From NCBI GenBank assembly GCA_015680685.1, contig MNCI01014546.1, positions 544,945 through 608,944 of the forward strand: 64,000 nt of DNA, written 5' to 3'. Both the position numbers and the translations under genes were made by a program. The notes beneath the pieces were generated by a model that saw nothing but the letters and a program-made list of their open reading frames with translations, had not been told where the DNA came from and ran no database searches. The DNA comes from Gnetum montanum (lineage: Eukaryota > Streptophyta > Gnetopsida > Gnetales > Gnetaceae). Of this stretch, positions 10,840 through 21,873 are shown piece after piece (within the stretch, counting starts at the first letter, position 1; each line of letters begins with the position of its first letter).

Positions 10840-12580
10840 TACCCCCATGACTAAATGAAAACTCATCCTCGAGTTCCTTACAATAATATCGAGAAGGTAT
10901 GGGATTGTTGACTCAAATGGAACTAATGGGATGACATGTGAACGGATCATCATTACAAGACACAACAAAACTAGTGTTCATGACAACAAGAGTGAACACC
11001 TTATTACATTGACATTAGGCCTCATTTGGCAGTTGAGAAAGAGAGAGAGAGAAAGAAGTGTTACTGCTGCCAATGCCAAGATTGTGCCTTTCGTTGTCCA
11101 TCCGTAAGTGCATCATCGATTTCATTTCTTGCAAAGTTGTTTCATCATCGATCCATTCCAAGTGCTCCCTCCAGATCCAATCCATTATTGCATGATTGCC
11201 ATCTACACACACAACACAGTCTTATATTAGCAAGGGTGATTGAATCATCATGTAATTCATACCTTGCTTCGGTGAAAGTCCATTAGTTGAGTTGTGGTAT
11301 GGCTGATATGGATCTGGAGATATATTAATGATGACTACTGAAGGTGTAGGGGTTAGGAGAAAATTGAAAAAATTGGGCCTCGTACCCCCAAACTAATCGT
11401 GAACCTTCGGTAGCGAGAGAATGGAAAAAGAATAAGAACAAGAAGATGGAGAAAAACAGACAACTAGGACATCGATGAAATGGATGTCAAGATAGAAATG
11501 AAAAAAACAAAATGGATTGCAAAAATGTTAGGGGAAAGAGTTTAACTGGTGCACCAAATAGGAATGTCAATGGGTCCTCCCCAAAGCAGGCTCATGCCAT
11601 TAATGCCCTAACAAACCCACATTCAAAGAGTCCACAGGCCCTAGGAATGTTCTTTGGAACAAGAGTTAAAGTCTTAACCATAAGAATTTACCTAAAAGAA
11701 AACAATGCATCAACCAAAATATACACTAATGATACAACCGACAATGAGGTGAACAATGGAGAGAAGGGTGGAGAGAAGAGGATGGAATGGAATCCCAAGA
11801 ACAAGGTGGTGTATAGCCCCTTGTGTGTTTGATGATTAATGTGACTTCGAAAATATCATTCCAACTCTGGCCTCAAACCAACCACATCCAGTGACTTCGC
11901 ATCAATGCATTCGGCCAAATCATCCACTTGAATAACAAGAATGCCTCCCCCAAGAGCCACCATCATTCCAACGAAAGGAAGGAAGAGAGAATGGGAAGCG
12001 AGGAGGGCCTTAGTTAGAGGGAACATTTTTATTTTTGTTCCATAACCAGTGCTTGTAGCCTAAGGAATTATTTTGTCTAAGGGGTGTGCTATGAATTCTC
12101 ACTTTTTGCTTTTCTTTTCTCTTATTTATTTATTTATTTTTTCTTTTTTATGTGTTTATGCATGAGAGCCACACCATGCAAAGATTTCTTATTTTTATTG
12201 ACTCAGCTTCCGATAATTAGGTAACATTGAAACAGTAAAAAAACTCAAGAAAAAAACATCCAAGCACCCAAGAGAATGGCCAACACAAATGCATCAAGTT
12301 CCCTTGAAGTCACATCCTTTTCAAGCCTTGAGTCCTTCCTTAGTTTGAGAGATACCCAATCACTGGTTCGTTTATGGTTCTTATTAGAAAGGGATTGTAC
12401 ATTTCCAAGCCAAGAGAGACCATGGACTTTATGGATGAATGGATAAAGTGAACTCATTGCCTGTCATATCAAAAGAAACATACCTTAGTATCAACATCAT
12501 AACTTTAAGGTAAAAACCAAACATTAGCAATCAAATAGAAAACAGTTCATACCATTGTGAAGAACACTTATTGGATGACA
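10840..12580. other. E3 internal 3' region, no clear ORF
   Basis: This stretch lies between the polypurine tract and the A-rich repeat. The part 10840-11300 is closely related to 63486-64000 beside the LTR of E6, including a GA-rich run (11036-11056), so it is element sequence and not host DNA. By position in a minus-strand element it would hold the third ORF or 3' untranslated region. Short open frames exist on both strands, but none matches a family I know. Confidence 0.65.
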
Positions 12581-12599
12581 AACTTACAAGGTGGATAAC

Positions 12600-12830
12600 A
12601 CATAAAAACACAGACAAAAAGTTGAAAAAGTATAACAATGTTGTAAAACAAAAACAAGAAAAGTTAAAGACATTTGTAAAAAAAAATGTGTAAGACAAAA
12701 ATGTGTAAAACAAAAACTGTAAAACAAATATGTGTAAAAAAATGTGTAAAAAAAAAGTATAAAATAAAAACATATAAAAAAAATGTGTAAAATAAAAACA
12801 TGTAAAACAAAAATTAAAAAGAATTGAGGT
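12600..12830. repeat. A-rich degenerate tandem repeat in E3
   Basis: Repeated units resemble TGTGTAAAACAAAAA with variable A-run length, about 14 to 16 bases each. The minus strand is the T-rich post-pol region that also occurs, less regularly, in E5 at about 48290-48420. Confidence 0.8.
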
Positions 12831-12957
12831 CCTCCAATGATTAGCATAGGTGGCCATCTCCCCCATGACTTAATGGAAAGGTACAGATCCAAAATAATGA
12901 ACGCCTGTTTGAATTTTTCAAAAGTGTCCAACTTTTCCCGATTGATGTTCTTAGATT

Positions 12958-14133
12958 AAGGGGTGGAAGTCGGCAACGCTCATACTCCAATGTATCTATG
13001 CCTTTGTTGTTAGCATGAGTTGTTTCCTTAGTTCGTTCTGTGCATATTGGATTGCTCTTTCTAGTAGCTATCAACCACGGGGTATCCACTACTTGTGTGG
13101 TTGCTACATACAGGCATCTTTGAATTTGTGTTTCTTGGGCACACCGATTACATGGAAGAGATGTTGAACATTCCTCCATGTCATCACCCTCTGAGTCACT
13201 ATATGTGATGCACAGAACTTTCTTCTTCTCGATCTTTCCATAAATGTTTATTTTAGATATCTCCAAGGAAAGATCACAGATCCCTAGGTATGCATCTATT
13301 GTACTTAGCCATGGCTTTTCCATTATAATTGGGAAGCCCCCGTTGTTACCGTTAACTTCTATCATCAGGAAGTCAGTTGGGTATGACCACCCACACATAG
13401 TGGTAATGATGTCCTCCACCAATCTCAAGGGAATGGTGATGGACTGGTCAGCCAACTCTAGTTGGATATTGCTCTTCTTAAGCTGGGGCAAGTTCCAGGC
13501 TTGATACATTTCTCATGAGATTAGGTTGACTCTGGAACCTGAGTCAAGAAGAGCCTTATGTGGTTCATTCCTAGTGACTTGTAGATAGATTAAGGGGCTT
13601 CCAGGATCAGAGAGTTTTCTGGGAAGGTGGCCTACCTTGATCCAATCAGTTACGGTATGTGTTAATATAACCGTATGCGTACAACTCTGTTGTTGGATTG
13701 AAGGGTGCCCCGAAGCTTTATTTGTTGGAGGAGTGGTTGTGGACTCAACCACTTGTTGTTGTGAGAGCTTGTCTGGGCTTTTGGTTCTAAAAAAAGGTCT
13801 TCTCTTTTTATGGTTGTCAGAACTAGCAGCGGGTTGAATGTTTACGGCTCTCGTAGTGTTACATTGCTGCGGTTGAGTGGGGAGTTCTCCTTGCATTGTT
13901 GAAGCAGGTTGTATGGGAACTATAGGTGGAAGAGGTGCAGATGGAGTTGGAGGATGAGATGAATGTGGAATGTCTCCCGGAGGAGAAGGAGTCCTTCTAA
14001 AGTACTCCCAAACTTGGTAGTGACGTTGGGGAGTTGTGTGACCCATAGAGTCACTTAGAGAAATCAGCTGCTGCACATAGTAACCATATGGATCGGGCTG
14101 CCAGTAAGGGTATTGTTGTTTCAGTGATGGCAT
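12958..14133 (-). pseudogene. E3 aspartic protease with proline-rich linker
   Basis: The open frame 14133-13513 begins in a Gln/Pro/Tyr-rich linker (residues 1-140), becomes basic (DNHKKRRPFF), and ends in the retropepsin active site ALLDSGSRVNLIS. One stop follows, and then 13509-12841 continues the fold with VEDIITTMCGWSY and GGFPIIMEKPWLS. The catalytic D-S-G is intact, unlike E1 (DSK) and E5 (DSS). After about 12960 the RT is missing and the frame runs into post-integrase sequence. A TGA between the two halves breaks translation, so I call it a pseudogene, although it is the best-preserved protease in the window. Confidence 0.85.
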
Positions 14134-14239
14134 CCCCCATGACTATGGGTATTGCCATTACTGATGTTGCCCGATGGATTGTGGTAGAGTTCCACTTGGA
14201 TAGTACGTTAATGGTTGGTGGAACTACCTTGGGTTACCT

Positions 14240-16169
14240 TAAGGATAAGGTAACCTTCATGGTGTTTGTCGTTGGTTAAGTCTCAGGTTGAGTGCATACA
14301 CCCTAGACTCCTGTAGATGTGAGATGATTGGACAACATCCCTTAGGATGGTCATATTGGCAAATCTCACATCCACCATCATCTTTTGTGTCTGAGTTGAC
14401 AACCTCATCGGAGATAGTAATTTCCCCCTTACCCTTGTTATCTGCAGGGCCTAAATCTCACCTCTTTTTCTTATCTTTGTCACTACTTCATTCCTCCTTA
14501 GACTCCTCTACGATTTTCAAGACAGTTTCAATTCTGGAGTCTAAGGAATCCCACAATTGATCCACCTTAGCCGATACTTCTATTGTTAGCTTTTGAATCG
14601 ACAAGGTTTTTCTGTTCACCAACTCCTCGAGTGGTGACTCATCCTCCTCATCACAAAATTTCACTCCCTTCTTTCGAAGGGAGGGATCACGGTTGTATTC
14701 TTCCGCACTCTCTCTTTTTCGTAGCTCCCCTTCTTCTTTGGCTACTTGCTCCAACAAGCGATGAATTTCATGGGCTCTAAGTTCTGATAGTCTCCCTTGG
14801 GCATAAGTCCCAAGGGTTCTCCTAGTCTCATGCCTTAGCCCATCTACGAGGTGGTAGAGTTGATCCCGCTGTGCGTAACCATTGCCTGGGCAACGATGTA
14901 ACAATGCATAGTATCGGCCCATGGCAGCATCCAAGGGTTCATGAGTACCTTGCTTCCATCCTTGGATCTGCTTACACAAGTTAGACACTTTGGAGTACGT
15001 TTGATACTTATCGTTGAAGAGTTCTAACATCATACTCCACCTCCTAATGGTTTTCGGCTCTAAGGACTGGTACCAACTCTCTACTTCCTTAATGAATGTC
15101 CTGGGAAACAACTTAAGTTTCTACCACTCGTTCTCTATGTTCTACAAGGCGTAGGCATCGTGGAATGCCTGTAAATGATGTTGCGGATCCACGTTGTATC
15201 CCCCTTCAAAGCGTGGAATATTATTCATGTCTAAGCGCTTGATCCAACTATCTTTTTGATGCCTTGTTGAAATTCTTACTACCTCTATTATATCGAGCAT
15301 ACTTCGGGTTGCTAGTAGGGGCTCTTCATGATCAGCTCTTTCATGATGTCTATGTTGTTCCCTACTTTCCCTTTGTTCATGCCCTTGTCCTCTCTCTCGA
15401 CTCTCTCATCGAGGTCCCTCATTTTGCCTACCTCTATCCTCACCATTAGGCTCATGGTGGCTACACCCAGATGTGGAAGGAGAGGGTGAGTGAGATGAAG
15501 GAGAAGAAGAAGGAGAACCATCACCATGACAATGCTCCTTACCTTCTCTTCGGCTACTACGACCCCAATCGTGATGATGACCTAAGTGCTCGTCCTTGTC
15601 ATGTGTCGTTGTTCCCTCAGTGAACAGTTAGCGTTCATGGGGATCAGAACCAGTGTTATGTATCGTTGTGCGTAGGTTCTGATGCCCTACCTCCTCACCA
15701 TCGTTAGGAGATGAACATCATTTGATAGAGAACTTGTTATAATGGGTTCATCATCTCCGATTTCACTTAGGACTTGCGGGATCCCTTTGCCCTTCAACAG
15801 TGTATGTTGGCTCTCCTACCTTGAGTCCCTAATACATTGTGTAGCTGTGGGATGATAATCCCTTGTGTCAAAGTCATCTATAACGTATTCAGCATAGAGC
15901 TGTGTCATGCCAATCTGTGCAAGAGCACGGAGGAGCATGTTAGGGATTGACCGATCTAGGGGTAACACTATGTTACCTTGTAAATCTCTCCATCGCAGCT
16001 ATTCGTCTTGATGGAGGATAAAGGTAAAGTCTGGAATATACTCATCAGGATGAGTATAGACTATCCGGTATTGTTGAGGAGTTGGCAGATTTTGGTAATG
16101 CATTTCAGACTGTCGACTATTTCTTGTGTTATCCCTAGGTGGTGAATTGCTTTTGTTAGAAGAAGACAT
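14240..16169 (-). pseudogene. E3 gag, best-preserved copy
   Basis: The ATG at 16169 follows the primer-binding site by about 125 bases and starts MSSSNKSNSPPRD. The conserved N-terminal block PDEYIPDFTFILHQDE is followed by one in-frame TAG. A Ser/Arg/Glu-rich linker lies around 15300-15550. The capsid-type retrotransposon gag domain is open from 15111 to 14488 (207 residues) with W-x-QSLEPKTIRRW, LCKQIQGWKQGTHEP and RRTLGTYAQGRLSELRAHE, followed by a charged coiled-coil-like tail. Near 14370-14320 a zinc-knuckle-like CEICQYDHPKGC is present. Gag would package element RNA. Only a few stops interrupt it. Confidence 0.88.
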
Positions 16170-16293
16170 TGTTATTTGATTTGGTGTGCTAATTAACCAT
16201 TATATAATTTTCTTTTAATTAACCCTAAGGTTCGTTTAAGCTCCCAACGATGTGAGTGATCTCCTATGTTCTACTTAGTGCACAAACACTTAG

Positions 16294-16311
16294 TCCTCGA
16301 CAACGGTGCCA
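16294..16311 (-). other. E3 primer-binding site, tRNA-Asp type
   Basis: The minus strand reads TGGCACCGTTGTCGAGGA, the closest in this window to the tRNA-Asp(GTC) complement, directly inside the 5' LTR. Confidence 0.88.
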
Positions 16312-16312
16312 A

Positions 16313-17129
16313 TGATGAGTGGTGAGGTATCCCAACACTCAACCATACGAATATGAGCATTACACGTGTGATCCGGTCGATTTCTACAGACAAAGTGCCT
16401 ACATGCCTTATGGAACACTTAGGGTTAATCATTCGTTGTCTTCCCAAACTTACTTGTAGTTGTCACGATGTATGGTTAAGTAAGTCTGAAGTATATGATT
16501 TTTATGTCTTTTTATGTTTTATCTCCTATGCTAACAAAGTGAAGGGTAAAAAGACTAATTTACTAACTTTAACTAACTAACTAAGTCTAAATTAACCTGA
16601 CGTTAACATCCGTTCCCACTTACCGTTCACACCTTGAACCAATGCAACCTTGGATACCAAACGCTAATTGTTGCTAGGATCACCAAGCGTAACGCACATG
16701 CTCTGAGTGGTCGTACTGAGGCACTTAACTAGGAGAGAAGGGTTGAGAAAGATTTAATAACTAATAAAGCATTTAAATAACAAATAATAAATAACAGTAA
16801 ATAAAATCCTAATTAGCCTATTCCATGCACTACAAGGTTTATCCAAGAAGCTCGTCTTTATTGTCGTACACAAACTTGTGTTCAGGTACAATGTCTATTC
16901 GAATAAAGATCCGTTCACTCTGGAGTTCCTACTGCAGGCACATGGAAATTAATCTATCTCTGGAGGGGGAAAACCTACTAGAGTTTCACTACGGTCCAGG
17001 CCTAAAATGGAAAACAAGGGAGAGTCGCCTATTATTCATAGATATGATGGCGCACTACGATATCGCAGGGGAAGACGCGATATCGAGAGGGATGCGATAT
17101 CGCGACGGTTGCTATATCACGTCCCATCA
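16313..17129 (-). repeat. E3 5' LTR
   Basis: It runs from TGATGAGTGG to CCCATCA on the plus strand (817 bp) and aligns with 10069-10839 throughout. The U3 end (17055-17120) carries GATATC at 17059, 17079 and 17096 in GCGATATCGC-like contexts plus a decayed fourth copy. The TATA box of the partner has become TATGAATA here. Confidence 0.9.
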
Positions 17130-17134
17130 GATAG

Positions 17135-17880
17135 ATTATCCATCTCTTTCTAAGATGCTCAAACTATTAGGAACCTACTCCATAGTCTTGAAAACTTCTT
17201 CCTAGCTATGGTTCCAATGGGGCTATAATTCTTGTTGAATCAGATTATTGTATCTTTTGATATGTATACTTATGAAGTGTGGACTTGGGTTCCTTTATAC
17301 TTTATAAATAGTTTCGTCTCTTAATGAACCATCTTAACTTTTTGTAACTAGTTATTGCTTAAGTTAAGAAACTACTAATTGTACCTTAACTTAGAGAGCA
17401 TATCCTAACAAAAGCATAGATATAGGAAAAAAGTTGTTTCATCAAGTTTAATCAAGATTTGTTTAATAATTTATTAATTTTGAGTAAAATATAAAGTATT
17501 TATAAAATTTATTAGTTTTCATTAATTTATTTATGATGAGGAACTTAACTTGTCCCTCCTTTACTAAGCATTAAACCCCATGCTCTAGACTACAGATCGA
17601 CATTATATTTTATCTTTTGGAAAGAAATAGAAATTTTCTTTGAAATTCTATGTATAATTAATTTTAAATAATTTATAAACATGTCTCACTTCATATCTAA
17701 ACCTTCCATGCAGCTTTATTAGACCAAGTACACATATTCGATTTTACTAGATAGCTTTAAGTTATAAACTTCTACAAATCGCAGGTGTACCTATGTGTCA
17801 ATAATTTTAGTTCCTTGAAACTATTTTTTTTTTTTAAAAAATCCTTTTTATTTCTCATGTTGCAATTAGTAAGTAATGGT
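17135..17880. other. AT-rich stretch with no recognised feature
   Basis: I see no LTR, coding frame or RNA gene. The sequence is AT-rich with scattered poly-T, including a run at about 17824-17837. Confidence 0.5.
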
Positions 17881-17892
17881 AGTGACTTTGTG

Positions 17893-18194
17893 AACTGTAT
17901 CAGGCCCGGGTCATGGCTGGCGTATCAGCCAACTTGTTTCGTTAGCTTCAAGGGCTTTTACTCGTCACGGTATTAGTGATATCAATATAGAGAAAAATAT
18001 CCGCCCCATATCATGGCTTCTAGTAGCACTAATCGGTATTCCTACAGATCACACATAGCGAAGATTGAGCCAGAGCCAGGTATGTGACTGTGGCTAAGCC
18101 TGGTACCCTAAGTATCTTCCAGCTCTACCTTATTTCCAAAGCAATCGCGGAGTTACTGAACGAAGTGCTCTTCCGGGGCACTTTGTTTCGTAAC
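17893..18194 (+). other. CpG-retaining exon-like stretch, unidentified
   Basis: One plus-strand frame runs about 95 codons from 17893 to a terminal TAA near 18194, broken only by a TAG near 18057 and a TAA near 18096. It includes PGHGWRISQLVSLASRAF and, at its end, RGVTERSALPGHFVS. A splice-acceptor-like AG precedes it (tgtatcag) and a donor-like GTAAG follows near 18197. CpG density is clearly higher than in the surrounding repeats, which suggests unmethylated low-copy DNA. I do not recognise the product. Another frame also contains a good ATG context at about 18014. It may be a gene fragment, pseudogene or organelle-derived piece. Confidence 0.3.
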
Positions 18195-18239
18195 AGGTAA
18201 GACGCAGGCCCGACATACAAGATAAAAAGAAAGTTATGT

Positions 18240-18740
18240 CCACATATTCATTTCATTTCCTATGGTAAAAAAATGACAGACAAAAGAATGCATGGTGTCT
18301 ACAGTTATTTTGCACGGTTATTGTTTTTCTACTTTAGCGTATTAGTTTGGTCGTCGGTTAAGAAGGAAAAAATTCTTAAAAAGAGGTTGAGCATGTACAA
18401 AGAATTCCTACCACATAATTCAAAGTTAAGTTGAAGACCCTGAACGAAATAAAAGCTAAAAAAGACATCGAGTTTTCAATATAAGTTTTCGGAAGCAACT
18501 CAAACATGAAATTGGTATGTTTAATGAAATAATGGCTGCATAGATAGCATGTTAAGATCCATAAGAAGGATAGATTCTGAAATTACAATTCATTTGAAGG
18601 TCATTGATGACTGCCACACAAAATCTAAAACATTTTCAATTCTATTTGCAACCCAAAAGATGCTGCATACATGATCTGAAAAGCCAAGTCACATGAGCCA
18701 GGTGGAAATAAGAATGTTATCGGGAAATCGGATTTGAATC
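18240..18740. other. No recognised feature
   Basis: This is spacer between the two CpG-retaining pieces. It holds short ORFs only. If the exon at 18813-19036 is real, this would be its 3' untranslated region on the minus strand. Confidence 0.35.
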
Positions 18741-18812
18741 CAATCATTGAAGGACACGCGTTCTCAACATACATTCCCTGCGACACAGACCACATCTTGG
18801 CATTGAGGAGTA

Positions 18813-19036
18813 TCAGCAAATCATGGCCATTACCACGTCCTGGGATCGAATCCCTGCACCGGTTTCACAATTGGAAGAAAGCACAGAAGAAGCAGAGTCA
18901 GAAGCAGCAGCAGCAGCAATGGTCATGGCGATCACCACAATCAACAAGTGCTGCAGCATTTCTGTGACACTATGCCTGGCTCCTGCGCGACGCTGCAGCC
19001 GAATAACTGCTTCATCGGTAATTTCCATAATCGCTG
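18813..19036 (-). other. Possible terminal exon of an unidentified gene
   Basis: On the minus strand a TTTCAG acceptor-like site at about 19037-19042 is followed by an open frame to a TGA at 18813. Read from its ATG (19028) it gives 71 residues: an N-terminal charged part with EITDEAVIRLQRRAG, then a strongly hydrophobic Ala-rich segment HLLIVVIAMTIAAAAA that could be a membrane helix, then a Ser-rich tail. CpG dinucleotides are retained here, unlike in the flanking repeats. Homology is unknown to me. The opposite strand is also open (18823-19128), so coding status is uncertain. Confidence 0.28.
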
Positions 19037-19139
19037 AAATGACGAATTCAATTTATTTTCTTCATAAAACACAAACAGGTGATGTTATAAAGTTCCAATC
19101 AGGGTTGAAAAAAATATATATTCCGTAGGATTTTAAATC

Positions 19140-20230
19140 ATGTCTCCAATTTACTGGCGCGTAGTTTTTTATAAACAGAGGCTAAAGATCAAGACCGTTC
19201 TAGGAATTTAGTGCATAGAATTCTGTTTTAGCTCTTTCTTTTACAACATTCCTTTGTTTGGATTGAAGAGGTAATCCCGGGGATGCAATTTTGGCTTGGA
19301 AATTGACTCATTTGTACGCATCTTTAACCAGAGGATGGGTATCATAGCCTGCGAAGCTAATAGAAAATGTCATTTTGACAAATTATGTATTTAGACTTCT
19401 CTTACTCAGCTCGCCAAAAACTTGGATCCTACGACTGCACTAACGTAACTAATTTAATTTTAATTTTGTTTTATTATCAAAGCATCAGCACCCAATAACA
19501 TAAACCGACGGCTTAATTCTACTGTGTTTGGTGTATCTTGTGAAAGTTCGTGTACTGCGATTAAATGCTGATTAAATACTAGGATGAGGTGTTACCTGAT
19601 TTTACTGGACACCTGAGTTATAAAAAAAGTTTGTTAAAAGAATCTCTCATGCTGTTTCACCAGCAGTAATTAAATACTTTCAGTGTCAGCTTTATTTTGA
19701 TATAGATTTAGATCTGTTAACCTAATTATTTGCAACTTAAGTTGCACTTGTCACACATAGCCAGACAATTTGGCTAAAACTTTAACGTGTCTTAAGCATA
19801 ATTTAAACTTTTAAAACTTGCTACGTACAAACTTGTTTTAAAGCTAACCTTGCCGCCTACATCCCAACCATTAAACTTATTTAAAACCCTTCTCTAATCC
19901 CGGAGAAATCAACCAATTGCAACTAATGATGAATTATTCCAAAAATCTTTCAAAAAAAAGAAAATGCATATGCAAGCTAAGCATAATACATTATTACATA
20001 TGAATCAATAACAAGAGGCTTATTAGTCAAGCCTTACTCTCAATGCTTACAAATTTTGTTAAGTAATACTCCATGCAAGTAACATTGAACTTGTTGGTCT
20101 CTATGTTACGAATTCATCTAAGTGTAACTCATTGGAATTGAACTTGTGACTTGTAGATCACATGTGTCACCACGGTCCCTGGGCTGATCCTGGGGTAAGC
20201 CCCAAGACAAAGGCAAGGAGGATGTAGGTC
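19140..20230. other. No gene recognised
   Basis: AT-rich spacer with no repeat boundary that I can place. A weak tRNA-SINE-like piece occurs on the minus strand near 20100-20165 (box-B-like AAGTTCAATTCC). Confidence 0.4.
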
Positions 20231-20239
20231 TGGTGTGGG

Positions 20240-20535
20240 TACATCGGATCATTGACAAACTTAATCATAGTAACGACGACGATGTTGATGCTGGTGGCCG
20301 ACAGATATAGGTTGGCACCTTTGGCAAATAAGAAGGCAACAGTGGCACTGAAGCTTCAGGACCGTGATAGTGGACTCCAAATGGGTGATCCTACAGGCTT
20401 TATGGGCACCGACACCTTGCCCTGCAGTGCCATGGGCCACATCATCGACGTCGACCTCGTCCTTGGCCTTAAGGCTATCAATGATTCTCCTCGTGTCCAC
20501 TCCTCTGTTTTTTTCATCTTCTCAACTTTTGCCCT

Positions 20536-20568
<33 letters not shown>

Positions 20569-20760
20569 TTCTACTGTGTTTCAAATGTTGCTTCAATGTA
20601 ATGCTTTCATGGTTGTTTGTCTAACAATCTCGGTGCTCGTCCTGTGGCCTTGCCGACCACATGGCATTCTTCTTAAGGTATTTTTATGTGATGGAATTGA
20701 AACTTGTTGCTTTATATTTACCCTTTCCCCATGTTAAATAGTATAATAGAACAAACTTTG
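20240..20760. other. CpG-containing stretch with open frames on both strands, unidentified
   Basis: A 161-codon frame on the plus strand (20252-20737) and a 79-codon frame on the minus strand (20500-20261) overlap. Much of the plus frame is translation of the TC microsatellite, so it is weak evidence of a gene. CpG content at 20260-20490 is higher than in the neighbours. I do not recognise either translation. Confidence 0.25.
20536..20563. repeat. TC dinucleotide microsatellite
   Basis: About 14 uninterrupted TC units within a pyrimidine-rich run. Confidence 0.95.
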
Positions 20761-21066
20761 GAAGAACCTAAAGGTGTTGGTGTAATGGTATTAATTTTGA
20801 TGTGGAATTTCTAGGTTATGGATTGTAGTTTGGTGGCCAATGTTGTATTATAAAGTTCTAATTTTAGTGGAAAATACCAAAATCATCATTTGGAGTGATG
20901 AGTGATGGTAAGGTGCTCATTTCTTAGTTCAAAGGCTTGGATTTGAACATGGTCTTAGCCACTCAAAGATATAAGGCTTTAGCTCATCTACCAAGGGTTC
21001 TAGGACCTCCTTAGTGGAATGAGCACTACGGCTAATGGTGATGATTCTTTTCTTTTGGGTATGTTG

Positions 21067-21203
21067 GAACCCAAAATAAGTTAAACATAGGTATAACCCA
21101 AGATTTAAAGAAGTTTATAACTCGATGCTACCTCCTAGAATTGAACTTATGGCCTTGGCTTACTAGGCCAAGACCCATACCACTAAGCTAACACTTCATT
21201 GTT
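21067..21203 (-). mobile_element. tRNA-derived SINE, copy B
   Basis: On the minus strand the head reads TTAGCTTAGTGGTA (RNA polymerase III box A) and, about 37 bases later, AGTTCAATTC (box B). The body downstream (21067-21120) aligns with the body of copy A through a shared stretch like ATCTTgGGGTtTACCT..TTTGGGTT. Two copies with a shared non-tRNA body make a SINE more likely than a stray tRNA pseudogene. Confidence 0.6.
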
Positions 21204-21379
21204 AAAAAAACGTTTGGGTTCAAACAACATCCCCTCCCTAACCTAAATCATCATCATCATCCTAGCATTATCCTAACCTAAATATTGTTACAAAAAGGTT
21301 ATGTTCTAATCGCTCTATGCCATTACAAACTTCCCACTCTCCTACCGTACCCTCATGCTAAAGTTGCATTAACTATAAT

Positions 21380-21542
21380 TCGAAGGGGAAAACCCAAATG
21401 AGTGAAATAGAGGTACACCCTAAGATATATAGTCCGATTAGAGATTTATATAACTTAGCATTGCCCACTGGAATCAAACCCATGACTTGGAGCTTCCAAA
21501 TCAAGTGTCTTACCACTAACCTAACACCTCCTTATACTAATA
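21380..21542 (-). mobile_element. tRNA-derived SINE, copy A
   Basis: The minus-strand head has box A-like TTAGGTTAGTGGTAAGA and box B GGGTTTGATTCC with tRNA-like spacing. The body (21380-21455) is homologous to that of copy B, about 180 bp away, in the same orientation. No clear target duplication was found. Confidence 0.62.
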
Positions 21543-21803
21543 TCTCTTCCTTAAATAATACTTGATAGATAACAAAATAATTCATTGAGCACCTTTTTAT
21601 TGGCTATTTTATTAAAAACAATAAAAAGGTACTAATATTAAAGAGGTACCTTAATAATCCAATAAAATACAACTAAGAAAAAGTAAGAAAACACTGAGTG
21701 GTGACTAGTAGTTATGATGGTAAGTTTGTTAAAGAGAAGTGGAACTTACACTTGTAGCTCTTATACAATCTTTCTAAAGGGCACAAAAAGGTATAGTAGT
21801 ACT

Positions 21804-21873
21804 TGTTGACGCCAACATCACCCGTAAACAAGGCCTTATCCTTAATAACGAGATCTTAAGTTTCAACTAGCCA
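21804..21873 (+). repeat. E4 5' LTR, first part (before E2 insertion)
   Basis: It aligns base by base with 54964-55033 of the 3' LTR and ends in AGCCA, the target site duplicated by E2. Confidence 0.85.

Larger units (their letters stand above)
10069..17129 (-). mobile_element. E3: Athila-like LTR element lacking RT, RNase H and integrase
   Basis: Two related LTRs (10069-10839 and 16313-17129) flank about 5.5 kb of internal DNA on the minus strand. A primer-binding site lies at 16294-16311 and a G-run polypurine tract lies next to the left LTR. The five bases outside each LTR are gttag (10064-10068) and gatag (17130-17134), a 4/5 target-duplication match. Gag and protease are present and relatively open, but after the protease the sequence jumps to the region that in E5 follows integrase (CATGGGGGAGATGG, compare 12860 on the minus strand with 48240). 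It is therefore an internally deleted, non-autonomous copy, younger-looking than E1 or E2 because more CpG and open frame survive. Confidence 0.88.

Noticed and set aside
11512-11832. 106-codon plus-strand ORF
   Set aside because: It is antisense within the 3' region of E3, has no recognisable motif and no upstream promoter signal; probably chance.
12531-12931. Two Phe-rich minus-strand ORFs that look like membrane proteins
   Set aside because: They are translations of the A-rich tandem repeat of E3; Phe/Tyr content follows from poly-T.
20252-20737. 161-codon plus-strand ORF
   Set aside because: A large part is (Ser-Leu)n from the TC microsatellite, the opposite strand is also open, and no motif is recognised. 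Not accepted as a gene.
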